Shown: positions 38,701-49,400 of the stretch, in pieces
How positions within the stretch are numbered: the stretch's first letter is position 1
Layout: each line of letters starts with the position of its first letter
NCBI GenBank assembly: GCA_023079485.1
Contig: CM041092.1
Span: forward strand, 10,553,127-10,617,126
Origin: Archilochus colubris
Taxonomy: Eukaryota > Chordata > Aves > Apodiformes > Trochilidae
Length of the DNA: 64,000 bases
Direction: 5' to 3'
The notes under the pieces: generated by a model
Databases searched by the model: none
What the model saw: only the letters and a program-made list of their open reading frames with translations
Told to the model about the DNA's origin: nothing
Made by a program: the position numbers and the translations under genes

Positions 38701-41700
38701 TATAAAAATGTGACTGTCATGGCAGGGTTATTATATGTTTATGGGGTCTTTTTTCTCCTTACCTCTTGCAGATGATTCAGAAATGTTAAGGTTGATGAAT
38801 GAACTAGAAGACTGCGTATCACTGCTCCCGGCTGTAGTGGGAAGTACCAGCATACAAACTGAAATAGCACTGGCTTTACAGCCTCTCAGAAGTGAAAATG
38901 TCCAGCTGCGTAGGTTAGTAACTCATCAGTGGTGCTGTATTTGCTTCAAATGCCTTTAAAACATCTTTAACTGTTTGAAACATTGTAGAATTGTTATGGT
39001 GTGTGATGGTGCTTCCATTCTTGTCTGAGCAGTATTTGTATATCAGAAAGTGTGTTGGAAAGTCTGTGCAGTTCAAAAATTGGTAATTAACACACAGTGC
39101 TGATCATAGTGGTGTTTCAGTAGCACTGTGATTAGACCTTTGTCTAAGTGGGACTGAAATGTTGTATTGTCTGAAAACTATAAAGATAGTTAGGCTGCTT
39201 ATTTTCTTTCTGTATAAAAAAAGAATGAGAGCAAAAATGGCTTTCATTTCAGAGGAGCTTTTAAATACATAACTTGGTAGCACTTCAGAAAAGAATGAAA
39301 TTGGTGAGACCACACCTTGAGTGCTGTGTTCAGTTCTGGGCCCCTCACTACAAGAAAGACATCGAGGTGCTGGAGAAAGGGAACCAAGCTGGTGAAGGGT
39401 CTGGAGCACAAGCCCTATCAGAAGAGGCTGAGGGAACTGGGAATGTTTAGTTTGGAGAAGAGGAGGTTGAGGAACATTATTGTTCTTTACAACTACCTGA
39501 AAGGAGGTTGCAGGGAGGTGGGTGCTGACCTCTTCTCTCAAGTGAACAATGATAGGACTAGAGGAAATGGCCTGAACTTGCACCAGGGGAGGTTTAGACT
39601 GGAACTGAGGAAGAATTTCTTTACTGAGAAAGTAGTTGGGCATTGGAATGGGCTGCCCAAGGAGGTGGTGAAAGCACCATCCCTGGAAGTATTTAAAAAG
39701 CTGTGTATATGAGGCACTTCAGGACATGGTTGAGTGAGTGATACAGATATTGATATATGTATTTGATTTGGGGGAAGTGTTGACAGTTGGACACAGTGAT
39801 TAAGAGGTCTTTTCCAACTGCAACAATTTTGTGATTCTGTTAAATATATTTTCCAGAACTTGTAGATAGTCTTTTGTGTTGAAAAAATACAGTAATGTAA
39901 GAAAAATGCATTATTAAAACTTTTTTATTTTTGAAACATTCTGTGACATTTAATTCTCAGTAGCAACTTCTTGCCAAACTAATTTAAAATAGTTTTGAAC
40001 TTTCTGAATTTGTACTTTTTCACTATTCACCATTAGGAGACTAAGAATATTAAATCAGCAACTCAGGGATCAAGAAAGAAGTGAGAAGACACCTGGACAG
40101 AGCTGCAGCTATGAATGTAAATATTAAGAGTATGATGCTTGCTAAATATAGATACATACATATTTAGATATGGAAATTAAAAAATAACAGTACATACTGT
40201 GGCCTTTAGTGGCAACTGAGCCATGCACCTGCAATTGCACAGATTGTTGTGCCTGCTTAGAGTCCACATAGTGAGACTGAGCTCCTCAGCTGCCAAGCAG
40301 ATTGTTTTTCCTTATGTGCTTCTTAAATTGAAGATGACCTATTAGATGATTAAGAAAGCCTGAATTTTTATCTTACTACTCCAAAATAGTAACCATCTGC
40401 TTTCTGTAAGCAAAATTCATATTGCCAAAATACTTTAAAAAATGAGTTTGATTTAGAAGTTCAAACTCTACCACATGAAATATTTTTGTTTTACCTTCTG
40501 TAGTAGTTTCTTTACAGTCCTTGAATAGGATGCTCCAGAGTCAATTGCAAGAATCACTGAAAGGCCTTGAGTCACTGCAAGCTAAAAATGAAGAACTACT
40601 TAAAATAATAGAATGCCAAAAAGAAGAAAATAAACATCTTGCAAAAGATATTCAAAGTAAAGAAGAAGAATTGCTTGAAAACAAACAGCATTATGACATT
40701 CATTCCACCAAGCTCAAGATTGGTATGTGTTTTGAGTTTTTTTAGTCTTGGTCTAGTGTTTTAAATCTTAAGAGAAATAAAGGCAAATTCTTCTTGGCAT
40801 TGTAGAAGTGGAAGAGGCATTATCCAATGTGAAAAACCTGCAGTTTAAGCTGGAAGCTTCAGAGAAAGAAAACAAGATTTTGGGCATAACGTTGCGTCAG
40901 CGTGACGCAGAAGTTAACAGACTGCGGGAGTTAACCAGGTACTGTTGGCTAAGCTTTTTTTTTTTTTTGCCTCAACATCAGGCTTCTCTTCCCCCACCCC
41001 TCCACCTATGACCCCTACTTTGAGTTATTGTAATGTTAGTATCTGCTGCTGGGTGGCCATGTAGGCTAAAAGGTTTCTTTGTAGTTATCTTTGCTACAAA
41101 GCAAAGTTTTAGTTACAAGAGCTGTCAGGCTCTTGTTGTAATTCTGTTGCAAAGTGCATGTGTGCGAAGTTTTCATTCTTAATACCAGAACTGCTTATAA
41201 GAAGCTCCGTGGGAAGTGCCTGGACCTGAAAACATACTGATAATTTCCCTGGAAGCCATAGAATTTGGAAACTACCTCTTAACCTGTGGGAATGAGCAGT
41301 TCTTTTTTTAACAGTACACACAAGTGAAGGACATTATGCTCACATATTAATTATGAGTAAGGGTGGGAGGCCTTGAACCATTGAATAAAGATGCTGTTAC
41401 TCAAATTTTTTTTTTTAAAACTACTAGTCAATTAATTTCACCGTGGTCTTTTATGAATATTGTGGCAAACTAGCACACTTAAATAGCTCTTTGCACATAC
41501 AAAATGGTATATACATAAAATTTTTTTGGACATGATGTGCACAAAAGTCAAGATGTTGTCTGCCTTGTTTTTAAATGATACTGATTGGAGTGGCAGAGCA
41601 TTTGTAATCAGTGCTTTAGGTTCTTTAGTAGAAATTTAGATATGTTACACATTGACTACTATAATGACCACCAGATGGTAGTAGAATGATGCTTTATTAC

Positions 41701-43121
41701 AAGTATATAGGTATGTTTTATATATGGATGAATTTAAGTGTTCATTTCTTTTGATGTGGCAAGCAGAAAATGAATTTTTTCTTTTACTGAAAAAAATCCT
41801 TACTGATTTTGATAACTATACTTCATAAGAGTTTCTTTCTGTCACTTTATTTTGTAGTATTCAAATCAAGTAAATTAAGAATAATCCTTTAATTTAAAAT
41901 TGGTGTTGCTAATTTAGTTTTTTATAGTCACATTTCTCAGAGATGAAGAAAAATTAAGGAAAGTTGGAATTGGTTCACAGTTATGCTACATTTTATGACA
42001 AGATGTTGAAGGAGAATTGTAATTGCTGCAGAATAAATAATAAATCTATTGATATTGATACTGATTGATAAACCTATGTTGTTGGGGTTTTTTAATATTG
42101 CTAAAAAAGAGAGTTAATCTGATTAATTGATCTTAACAGGACCTTGCAGGGCAGCATGGCCAAACTTCTGTCTGACCTCACAGTAGACAATATTAGACCC
42201 AAACCTGAAAAAAGTCTCTCGAAGTCTCTTTTGGAAGACCATGAAAAGCAGATGCAACCAGATCCTTATCCTGGGAATACTTCAGTAATGACTTACCTTA
42301 AAAAACTAGAAACGGATCATATTTTGACAGATACAGAGCTTCAGTTCTCAACTAAAAGCAGAGAATTAGAAATGCAAAATGTAGCCCATGAAAAGCTGGC
42401 TGCTGAAGGAAGTAAAATAGACAGGGTATTCTCAGAAGAAGTAACATCAACTCCCAAACTGCTAACCTCACTGAAGCAAGATGCAGAAACAGGGAGTGAT
42501 TCAGGTACTTTACTAGATGAGCAAACCAAGTTGGATGAGACTCTTTATATTCCTTTGACTAGCAGTGCTGTGAAGAAACAGATACCAGTCTCTGAAAGAA
42601 CCAGTGTCCTACCCCAAAGTAGAGGAGCTTGTAAAATGCTGGACTACCATTGTGAACTCTCAAACTCGGTGCAGCAGAATGACTCTGAGATTGCAAAGGA
42701 TTCGGTTGTTACGGATAAATTAAATGCTGGGTACAGTGTGAAACTCACTGTGGAAAACACACTTGAAGTTAGAGGGGATAAAGTAAAGCCAGAAGGAGAC
42801 AAAGGCCAAATGAGGCCAAACCCCACTCCAAATGGAGCTGCAAAAGACTTCACAGACAAACCAAACCAACCTCAGACTGTTACCTACCCTCCTGTACCAG
42901 CACTGTTTCCAAAAGAGGTTTCTCAAAAAAAAGGCAGTGGAATAGCTGATTTTAGTTTCATTTCATTTGATGATATATCAGGGAAGTCTGAATGGAGTGC
43001 ATCCTCTTTCTCAACATTTACTTCTCGAGATGAAGAGGATTTTAAGAACAGCTTAGCAGCCTTGGATGCCAACATAGCTAGGTTACAAAGAACTCTACAG
43101 AACAGCATTATGAAAAGATGA
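32509..43121 (+). CDS. CCDC14: CCDC14, coiled-coil domain-containing protein 14 (13 coding exons, complete)
   Basis: Joining 13 segments (listed separately) gives 2,835 coding bases including the stop, or 944 residues, close to the roughly 950 residues of mammalian CCDC14. Every intron is GT-AG and the phases fit throughout. Family recognition rests on the start MARPG, the block LLGELRAL (about residue 411), [50 protein letters not shown], and the C-terminal FSTFTSRDE / [12 protein letters not shown]. The N-terminal half is low-complexity and Ser/Thr/Pro-rich, with an acidic Ser/Glu patch near residues 350-378. A coiled coil spans about 455-640, followed by a poorly structured tail and the conserved C-terminal helix. 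From the literature, CCDC14 is a centriolar-satellite protein linked to PCM1 and KIAA0753 and to control of the CEP63/CEP152 step of centriole duplication. No membrane segment, signal peptide or enzyme motif is visible. The identification is firm; function is by homology. Confidence 0.94.
32926..33565 (-). mobile_element. CR1 LINE 3' fragment in CCDC14 intron 1
   Basis: Read on the minus strand, this is the 3' end of a CR1 retrotransposon. It encodes the C-terminal part of the reverse-transcriptase ORF ([55 protein letters not shown]) and ends in the CR1 tail, seen here as gtcatagagtcatagagttgg at the left edge. The frame shifts between the two ORF pieces, so it is dead. It is 5'-truncated, as most CR1 copies are. 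The right edge is approximate. Confidence 0.93.
33862..33917 (+). CDS. CCDC14: CCDC14 coding exon 2
   Basis: The acceptor is ...accaacag and the donor gtaagt. The exon is 56 bases, entering at phase 0 and leaving at phase 2. It encodes [18 protein letters not shown], matching the basic N-terminal region of the family. It follows a 1.3-kb intron that contains a CR1 fragment. Confidence 0.88.
34288..34363 (+). CDS. CCDC14: CCDC14 coding exon 3
   Basis: The acceptor is gaccctttcag and the donor gtaatt. The exon is 76 bases and ends at phase 0. It contains the family-like string [20 protein letters not shown] (about residues 33-52) and ends with STDSDNQ. The phase joins exactly to the CA left by exon 2, making a Gln codon. 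Confidence 0.92.
35052..35124 (+). CDS. CCDC14: CCDC14 coding exon 4
   Basis: The acceptor is ctttgtgcag and the donor gttgta. The exon is 73 bases, entering at phase 0 and leaving at phase 1. It encodes [20 protein letters not shown] and then NETT. The donor is weaker than its neighbours (T at +4), but the frame through the junction with exon 5 is uninterrupted. Confidence 0.87.
35217..35357 (+). CDS. CCDC14: CCDC14 coding exon 5
   Basis: The exon is 141 bases, separated from exon 4 by only 92 bases. The acceptor is ctaatactag and the donor gtaagc. It encodes a strongly basic stretch (about residues 82-128) containing [10 protein letters not shown], a Lys cluster that resembles a nuclear-localisation or microtubule-binding patch. 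That role is inferred from composition only. Confidence 0.9.
36338..36574 (+). CDS. CCDC14: CCDC14 coding exon 6
   Basis: The acceptor is ctttctccatag and the donor gttagt. The exon is 237 bases, entering and leaving at phase 1. It encodes about residues 129-207, a Ser/Thr/Pro/Gln/His-rich and probably disordered segment (for example [14 protein letters not shown] and HSPVMHQKV). Its length is a multiple of three, so skipping it would keep the frame. Confidence 0.9.
36664..36758 (+). CDS. CCDC14: CCDC14 coding exon 7
   Basis: The exon is 95 bases and lies 89 bases after exon 6. The acceptor is gttttcttttag and the donor gtaagt. It enters at phase 1 and ends at phase 0. It encodes about residues 208-239 ([20 protein letters not shown]...), continuing the low-complexity N-terminal half. 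Without splicing at this donor the frame soon meets a stop. Confidence 0.88.
37702..38263 (+). CDS. CCDC14: CCDC14 coding exon 8 (large internal exon)
   Basis: At 562 bases this is the largest internal exon, with acceptor tctttacacag and donor gtgagg. It encodes about residues 240-426: an Ala/Pro/Val-rich start, a predicted helix containing [16 protein letters not shown], a His-rich EHHHC segment, an acidic Ser/Glu/Asp patch, and the well-conserved [18 protein letters not shown] that leads into the next exon. The exon leaves one base (phase 1). Confidence 0.95.
38772..38913 (+). CDS. CCDC14: CCDC14 coding exon 9
   Basis: The acceptor is cttacctcttgcag and the donor gttagt. The exon is 142 bases, entering at phase 1 and leaving at phase 2. 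It encodes about residues 427-473, including [20 protein letters not shown] and [13 protein letters not shown]. This is one of the most conserved blocks of the family and the entry to the coiled coil. Confidence 0.94.
39300..39840 (+). mobile_element. CR1 LINE 3' fragment in CCDC14 intron 9
   Basis: Plus-strand CR1 tail. It contains [72 protein letters not shown] and PSLEVFKK, then the CR1 3' UTR ending in gtgattctgt. Frameshifts and a stop after FKKLCI show it is inactive. It is more diverged than the intron-1 copy and in the opposite orientation. Confidence 0.93.
40037..40116 (+). CDS. CCDC14: CCDC14 coding exon 10
   Basis: The exon is 80 bases, with acceptor cattag (a short, weak pyrimidine tract) and donor gtaaat. 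It completes an Arg codon from exon 9 and encodes [20 protein letters not shown] and a short tail, a heptad-like coiled-coil start at about residues 474-500. It follows the intron holding the second CR1 fragment. Confidence 0.92.
40504..40722 (+). CDS. CCDC14: CCDC14 coding exon 11 (tandem acceptor)
   Basis: The acceptor reads ...ccttctgTAGTAG, so splicing could use 40504 (adding Leu-Val) or 40507 (Phe instead). Both keep the frame. The donor is gtatgt, leaving phase 1. From 40504 the exon is 219 bases and encodes about residues 501-573, almost pure coiled coil rich in Leu/Gln/Glu/Lys ([37 protein letters not shown]). The choice between the two acceptors is uncertain. Confidence 0.92.
40806..40938 (+). 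CDS. CCDC14: CCDC14 coding exon 12
   Basis: The exon is 133 bases, only 83 bases after exon 11, with acceptor ggcattgtag and donor gtactg. It encodes about residues 574-617 and includes [20 protein letters not shown] and [16 protein letters not shown], the strongest family signature in the window and the end of the main coiled coil. It leaves two bases (AG) that complete Arg with exon 13. Confidence 0.95.
42140..43121 (+). CDS. CCDC14: CCDC14 coding exon 13 (terminal)
   Basis: The acceptor gatcttaacag has a weak pyrimidine tract after a 1.2-kb intron. This terminal exon encodes about residues 618-944 and ends with TGA at 43119-43121. It starts [18 protein letters not shown], runs through a long Ser/Thr/Glu/Lys-rich, probably disordered tail, and closes with the conserved [14 protein letters not shown] and [17 protein letters not shown] helix. 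The middle of the tail is the part least like mammalian CCDC14. Confidence 0.95.
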
Positions 43122-43460
43122 ATAGCAGGGAACAAATGGGATTATTTATTTTTTTCTGAAGTATGTTAATAAGTATGGTACTGATACAAATATTTGTGGC
43201 TTTGGTATGAAATGACTTGTTCCTAGCTGTTTTAATTATGGATGGGATTGGTTCCTATTTAAGCTACGGTGCTGCTTTCTGTGATGTTTACAACTTGAAA
43301 TAACTGCTATAAATGCCATTTTTAAATTATGATTTAGGTTTATACTTTTTAATTGCAAAATTAATTTTTAGAACAGCACTTGATGATAACTGTTTAAGAA
43401 ACCAGTGTGCTGTTAGTAATACAGGGTTTTTTATTAAATTATAAAACACAATTGTATGGG
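43122..43460 (+). other. CCDC14: CCDC14 3' UTR (approximate end)
   Basis: This AT-rich stretch runs from the stop codon to the first plausible polyadenylation site. No coding sequence is visible. The end is an estimate based on the ATTAAA hexamer and the G/T-rich element after it; longer transcripts are possible. Confidence 0.6.
43433..43438 (+). terminator. Polyadenylation signal ATTAAA for CCDC14
   Basis: ATTAAA is the second most common vertebrate poly(A) hexamer. It lies about 310 bases after the stop codon. A G/T-rich tract (tatgggggttttgtgtgctt) follows within 30 bases, the usual place for the downstream element. No AATAAA occurs between the stop codon and this site. Confidence 0.6.
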
Positions 43461-46400
43461 GGTTTTGTGTGCTTTTTTGAAGTAGGAAAAACAACATTGA
43501 GAGAAGCTTTTAAAATCAGTTACAGTTGTGATTGAGATTTTGATTTCATTATCATTCAACTTTTGGGTGCAGTTATTTTCCTTGTTTATGACTATACATC
43601 TAAAGCAATTAGCACTTTGTTTCGGGTCACTGTGAAGGTGTGCAAACCATAGAGTCAATATTAAAGAAACAGGTGGGCAGGACTTGTTATTCATCTGCAT
43701 TGCTGCTTAATCCAATTTAATCTAGAAGTAGGAACTTAACTGGTGGAAGTGGAGCTGCTTGAACTTGGAAAGTATTCTGCAAGAGGAACAAAACAGGTAC
43801 AGAAGGCTGAATTGAAGGATAAATTTAAAATGTCCTCGTTTGCTTTTGGTTTTTGGTTTTTTTCTTCTTCCCTGGAGAACAGTTGCAGGTAGCATACGTG
43901 GGCAAAAGGTTCCACAGGTAGAGGCCAGGGAAAAGCTACCAGCAGAGCAGCTTTGCAGGAACACTGAGAATGACAATTGATAAGTCAGGGTCATACAGCC
44001 ATCACATGGGAAATGCATTATGTGGTAGATCCTATAAAATACATGAAGTAATCCTTTTTCTCTCATAACTGGGAAAACTCAATTTTCAGTTTTGAGCGTT
44101 GTATTTGAAAGAAGTCAAGGAAGTGGAGTTCCAGATGAGAGCAAGCAAAAAAAACCACATCACAGTTCTATTATTTTCTACATTTCTATTTTAAGTCATA
44201 TTTTCTTACAGATGTCTGAATGATACCAGCCTGTTGTTCTCCTTGACAGGATTTTCCAGATCTCAGCATCAAGAATAGGCAGGTTTTTAAGTTACAGGAC
44301 CAGAAAGGTGATGGTATTGCTACCTTTGTGTTTCTTTTGCATACTTAGCAGTGCTTGAATGCTGTTTTTCATGACTCATGTTTTTTCAGGGAAAGTGTCT
44401 TTGGATATGGGACAGCAGTCTAAGGACCTGACTTTAAGGCAGCTTCTTCTGCAGTGTTGCTTGTGGCTTTTTTCCTAGTAAAAAAGTGCTTCTTGGTGCT
44501 GGCCCCTTAAGTTTCAATGTAGGACAAAAGTCTCAAGTTTTACTACTTCGAAGAATTTTATTTCTTTCCATGGATAGCTGCTTGAATGAACACTTTCCAA
44601 AGTTAGGACACTATCCATATCTTGTACTGTGGAGCAGTTCTGTGATTATTTCAGTTACTGGTAATGGAGCAATAAAAAGGTATGAAGACAACTTGTACTA
44701 CAGAAGGTGCCAACTGGCACTCCTGCTTCAAAAAAGGAAATTTAGACTAAATAGTGACTTCAGTGATTTAGAATGCTTTTAAGGCTTGGCCTGGATTTCT
44801 TACTACTCTCCACACTATTTGTGTTCAGATTCAAAATCAGGTTGATGGTATGAAAGTGAACATGATACAATTAAATATTGACAAGCAGATACAGTATAGA
44901 AGCAAAGCAATATTTAAACAATGATTATGGTATGGATTAAAGACAAGCTACAATAAATTTTAGTCTTTTAAACTCACAAAAAGGCTGAGAAAATTTGAAA
45001 GAATATTCATTAGTAGACAAACTAATTTAGTTTTCTTTCTGCAGCTCAGACTGTTACTCCATTTGATATTTCTCCTGGCCAAACTGGTTGCACACTGCAT
45101 AAAGCAGCTGTGATCTCAGGGTGCCCAGGCACCTTGAGTGTGTGCACTGAGACCATCTATGTTCACTTTTATCTCAACAGGAAGTTGTTACACACTCTCA
45201 GTTGTGTCCTTTTCATCTTTACAAAGTTAGTTCTCCCAAAGTATGATTAATGGAAAATCTAAGATAGGAGGAAGTTTGTAACATGTATCCTTCTCCCAGA
45301 AGGAGGAGAGGCAAAGAAGAAGAAATAGGAAGGAGTCTTTTTTAATACAGCTCTTTGTGCTGTACTTGGCTATGTCAATCAGAGCTCTAACAACTTGAAA
45401 TTAAAATTTCTGATGTACAGGCATTATGAATGTGCACTGTCATGGAAGCAAAAGGCAGGAAGATAAAAGGTATGAAGGTCTTTCAGCATTCAACTCAAGA
45501 TAAGGACACTGAAACTGGAAGTCAGCATAGGCCAAGTGTTCAGAAAAGCCCAACAGAAAATAGATAATGATAGCAGCTCTTACAAACTTTCTTTTAATGT
45601 TGTGTGTTATAAATAATACCTGCAGAAAATAAAGGAAATCCTTGAGTCTTCACAATTTGACCACTCAAACTGGCACATTCTCAGAAGTACATAGCACCTA
45701 TCCTAGGTGACTGAGTAGAAATACTTACCTTTGATGCCCAAAACAGCTTTAAACATTTTTTTTTTCGTATAACCTCAGTAACAATGTAGAAATCACTGGC
45801 CCAAAGACATGACCTTTGTCAACCACAAAGCTTGGAACATTGGAGTGGCTCATACTGCTGCTCTTCTCCATCCAGGATCTAACAAGTGCTTCTTGTTGGA
45901 TAAATTGGGAGTTATTACAATTTATCCTCAGGCCTTTATCTTTCTTAGACTTGGATCTATTCATCTCTGCACTAACTTTGAAGAACTTTTCAATTTCACA
46001 TGACTGATTGAGATACCTGGCTAGATCCTAGCAGCAAAATTTGTTTCCCCACCAGCCCTGGTTACACTTGCTGAATGCTACTCTTCTACGTGGAAGCAGG
46101 ACTGAATTTCTACCTGCATAAATCCAGGACTGATGCCAACCACTCCAATAAGAACAATACAATTTTCAATTGACTTCTGGTTCTGGACATATCCCTACCA
46201 CAAAGAACAGTCATGACAAATAGAGGAATCTGTATTTTTTTATTTGTGACTGAATTCAAGCTCCATTTCTGTTCCAGTTTGGTTAAGGATGCTTCCGGAT
46301 AGGTTGGAAGAAGCAAGAAAATACAATAGTGAGTTGGGCTGTAGAGTCAACTGTGCAAGTCAGTTTTGTGTTGCACATGGGATTTTGCTGTTGTTTTTAA

Positions 46401-49400
46401 GCAGAAAAGGCAGTATTGAAATTCAGGTAGATATGTTGTCTCAGAAAAACATGAACCTTACTCAGCTGAAGAACCAGATGTAGATAACCAGCTGTGGTGA
46501 TTGATTTTCTGCAGCTGGGAGGTGGTGTTTGGATAGTGTGTACTGCCATGGATAGCAGAGCCAGCTCAAACAGGAACCATCTCTGAAAGCCTGTTCTTCC
46601 ACACCTGCTGTTTCACTGGGGTCAAGGGGGAAAAAAAAAAGAGTTTTATATTGTAAGTAGTTATACAATAAGTTACTTATCATGTATTTTTAGTATTTAC
46701 AAACATTTGCAATTGGCCCTTAGGATGCCAAGTTGAGAAAACCACTGTTTGGGCTGAGGAGTTTGTATCTCAGGTAGCTGATCATTCAGCTAAACAAGTG
46801 CTCAGCAGAACTTCCCAGCTTGTCCAGCAAAGCTGGTTTCAGGTTGGGGCCCTCACTGTATCAGCCTCCAAATACAGGGAATAGAAGAAATATGTAAATT
46901 CAGCATGGGATCTCATCTGGTCTGTGGTCCATACTTAAAAGGATCAGCTCAGCAGCTGCCATGTCAGTGATCATGCAGCCTCCTCTAGGTTTTTCTTGTA
47001 GCCACAGAGAGAAGATGCAGGAGTTTCACTGGTACAAAACATTTTCTGTGAAGCTGACATCTGGACTTTCTGGTGATGTGGAAAGGAAAGGAGCTCTTAC
47101 AACACACTTCATCAAGCTCTTAAAGGTAATTTTCCTTTTATGAACCCTTTTTCTTAGGGAAATGGGAAGAGATTGGGCAGTACATCAGAAGCCAGAATTC
47201 CTGAGGTCAAGCAGTACATAATTCCCTGCTCTGATGTCTTAGGCACTGAGTGACTATAATCCAGTGTCTGATTCAAAGAACTGGGGATGGTGTTGGTTCC
47301 CTGCAGACACAAAGGGCTGCTGCCTTGCTGTGGTGTCCAAGTCAGTCAAGGACTTTATAAGGAGCAAAGGTGCCTTGCTGAAGTGAAGCCAGAGCTGTAT
47401 CTATGTGTCAATAAACAACCTGGGACAACACCTGGGGTCAAGTGGCAGCATCACTTTGCTCTAGTTGGTAGGAAAAGTTTACAGCTCAGGGAGCATTTCA
47501 CAAAATAGTGATGATTGCTACTGATACCTCAAGTACCTTTCTTAAGTCATTGACTTATGCAGGCATCCTTAACAAGGGTGATTTTTTTTTTCCTTAGAAG
47601 GAAAAGAAATACTTCCCTGGTTCAAATATGACTGGTTAGATCAGAAAAGCAGATTAAGGAAAAAAAATAATAAAGAAGTCATAGGTTTAGTGAGTTCAGG
47701 GATTTCCCCAAATAAGGCAGAGTAATATTCAAGTTTGAACAAGCCAGCCAGGACAGTCTGCACACCTACCACCATACCAGAACCAAAACCTACCAGCAGA
47801 ATTGGGAATGTCACATCATCTCTGGAGTATTAAAGTGGGTGTGATGAACAGTTCAAATACAGATTTAGCACTAAACCATCCCAGGTAAATCAGACTGCCC
47901 ACACTGATGACCTGTTTCCAATTAAATACAGGCAGGGTATCTCAAGTGGTTCTTGATCAAGCTTAATGAAAACAGTGTCTGCCCCAAAGTTCAAGGAATT
48001 CCTTCAGTAATTTCTTTGCACCACAAAATCCTAGTGTCAATTTTCCTTCAGTCAGATCCGGGGATATTCAGCAGTCTTTAGTTATATGAGTGAGTCAGGG
48101 ATTTTGTCTGCCAAGCCTTGGGTACAGGGGAGTCAAACAAATAGCAAATGAGATCTTATTGCAAAACCTACTTTATTTTAACGCTTTTAAGGTGAAATTA
48201 AGAATGAGAGAAACTTCCATGACTATTCTTGTGATCTGACCTGTAACGAGACAAGAGCCCAAATGTGTCCTTTCCCCCCAGCCTTCAGTAGTTAACATTG
48301 CATTTGTTTCAGGTCTGGCTTCAAGAATAAGAATAATATATAAGGAGAAAATAATATAGAGGAGAAAATTGTTTTCTCAATGTTTTGTCTCTGATTTATT
48401 CTGTGAAAATATTGTGTGAAAAAGATGTTCTGCGGTCTTTAAAGGTCTTTGTATTCACTTTAGCTGGAAATTAAAGCAGAAAAACTGATGCTTTTGCAGA
48501 CATATTCTGTTCATCAGGACACAGAGTGGAGAGAATGTTATCCCATAGCTTCTCCAGTTGTACTCTTAAATGTCTGGCCTGACACAGGGGTTCAGTCACA
48601 ATGCACAGCCACACAACAACATCCCAGTGATGAAGAGGAGCCACCAGTAGTGCAACATGCTGAAAATCTCCTTTTTGCATGCATGTGAATGTCCACCATT
48701 GAAGTTTTTACATGGTGCTCCAAAGCCAGTGTAAAAATGATGCTTTACTGACCAGAGAAAGAGCAGCTTAAACTAGCTGAAGGGTAGTGGCTGTCTGTCC
48801 TACAGTTAACATTATGTGGTTTATAGGCCCTTTAGGCATGTGCATGTCTAAACACTACTTATAGGTATTATTTCTTTTAAGACTCCTGTTTTTGTCCAAG
48901 CCCATGATGAATTCTGGCTAGTTTTCTGCTGCAATCATACAGCCAAAACATATATTTTCTTACTGCCTCCTCCCAGATTCTATTCTGTATTTAGAAGCTA
49001 GCAGTGATGGTTTTGGACTTGCAATTATGATATTAAGCTAAGTGTAAAATATTTTTCTTGGCATAATCTAGAATATAAATAGCTTTAACATTAGTTTCAG
49101 GTTCTCTTTATTCCCCTACGGACTATGCAGTTCTACTTCTTAGTTAGTCTCGGAACTAAGATCATCCCAACATCACCATTGTCCCAGCATCCCCTTTCCA
49201 AGAAACACAAGTGAAGCAGGGCCAGAAATCCTGCTCTTTCCCCCAAGACTTCAGACAGACACCACAGAAGTATTGCTTGATGCAGATGTTCCCATACATT
49301 CCCTCAAACTTCATCCCCCTTTCCTTCTGATCTACAGAGATGCAGCCATTCACCATCATCCTGGGCTCTCTCCACCATTAGTGTTGCCTCCAACCAAATT

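Noticed and set aside
39317..39712. Plus-strand frame of 131 codons within the CCDC14 gene
   Set aside because: It is the decayed CR1 ORF in intron 9. Including it would break the CCDC14 frame between exons 9 and 10.
41668..41682. CTCF-like CCACCAGATGGTAGT in intron 12
   Set aside because: It has T in place of a key core C and A/T in place of G, so the match is weak compared with the sites at 28.36 and 58.02 kb.
44486..44782. Plus-strand frame of 98 codons after CCDC14
   Set aside because: It begins at a non-ATG codon, has no homolog that I recognise, and lies beyond the likely poly(A) site.
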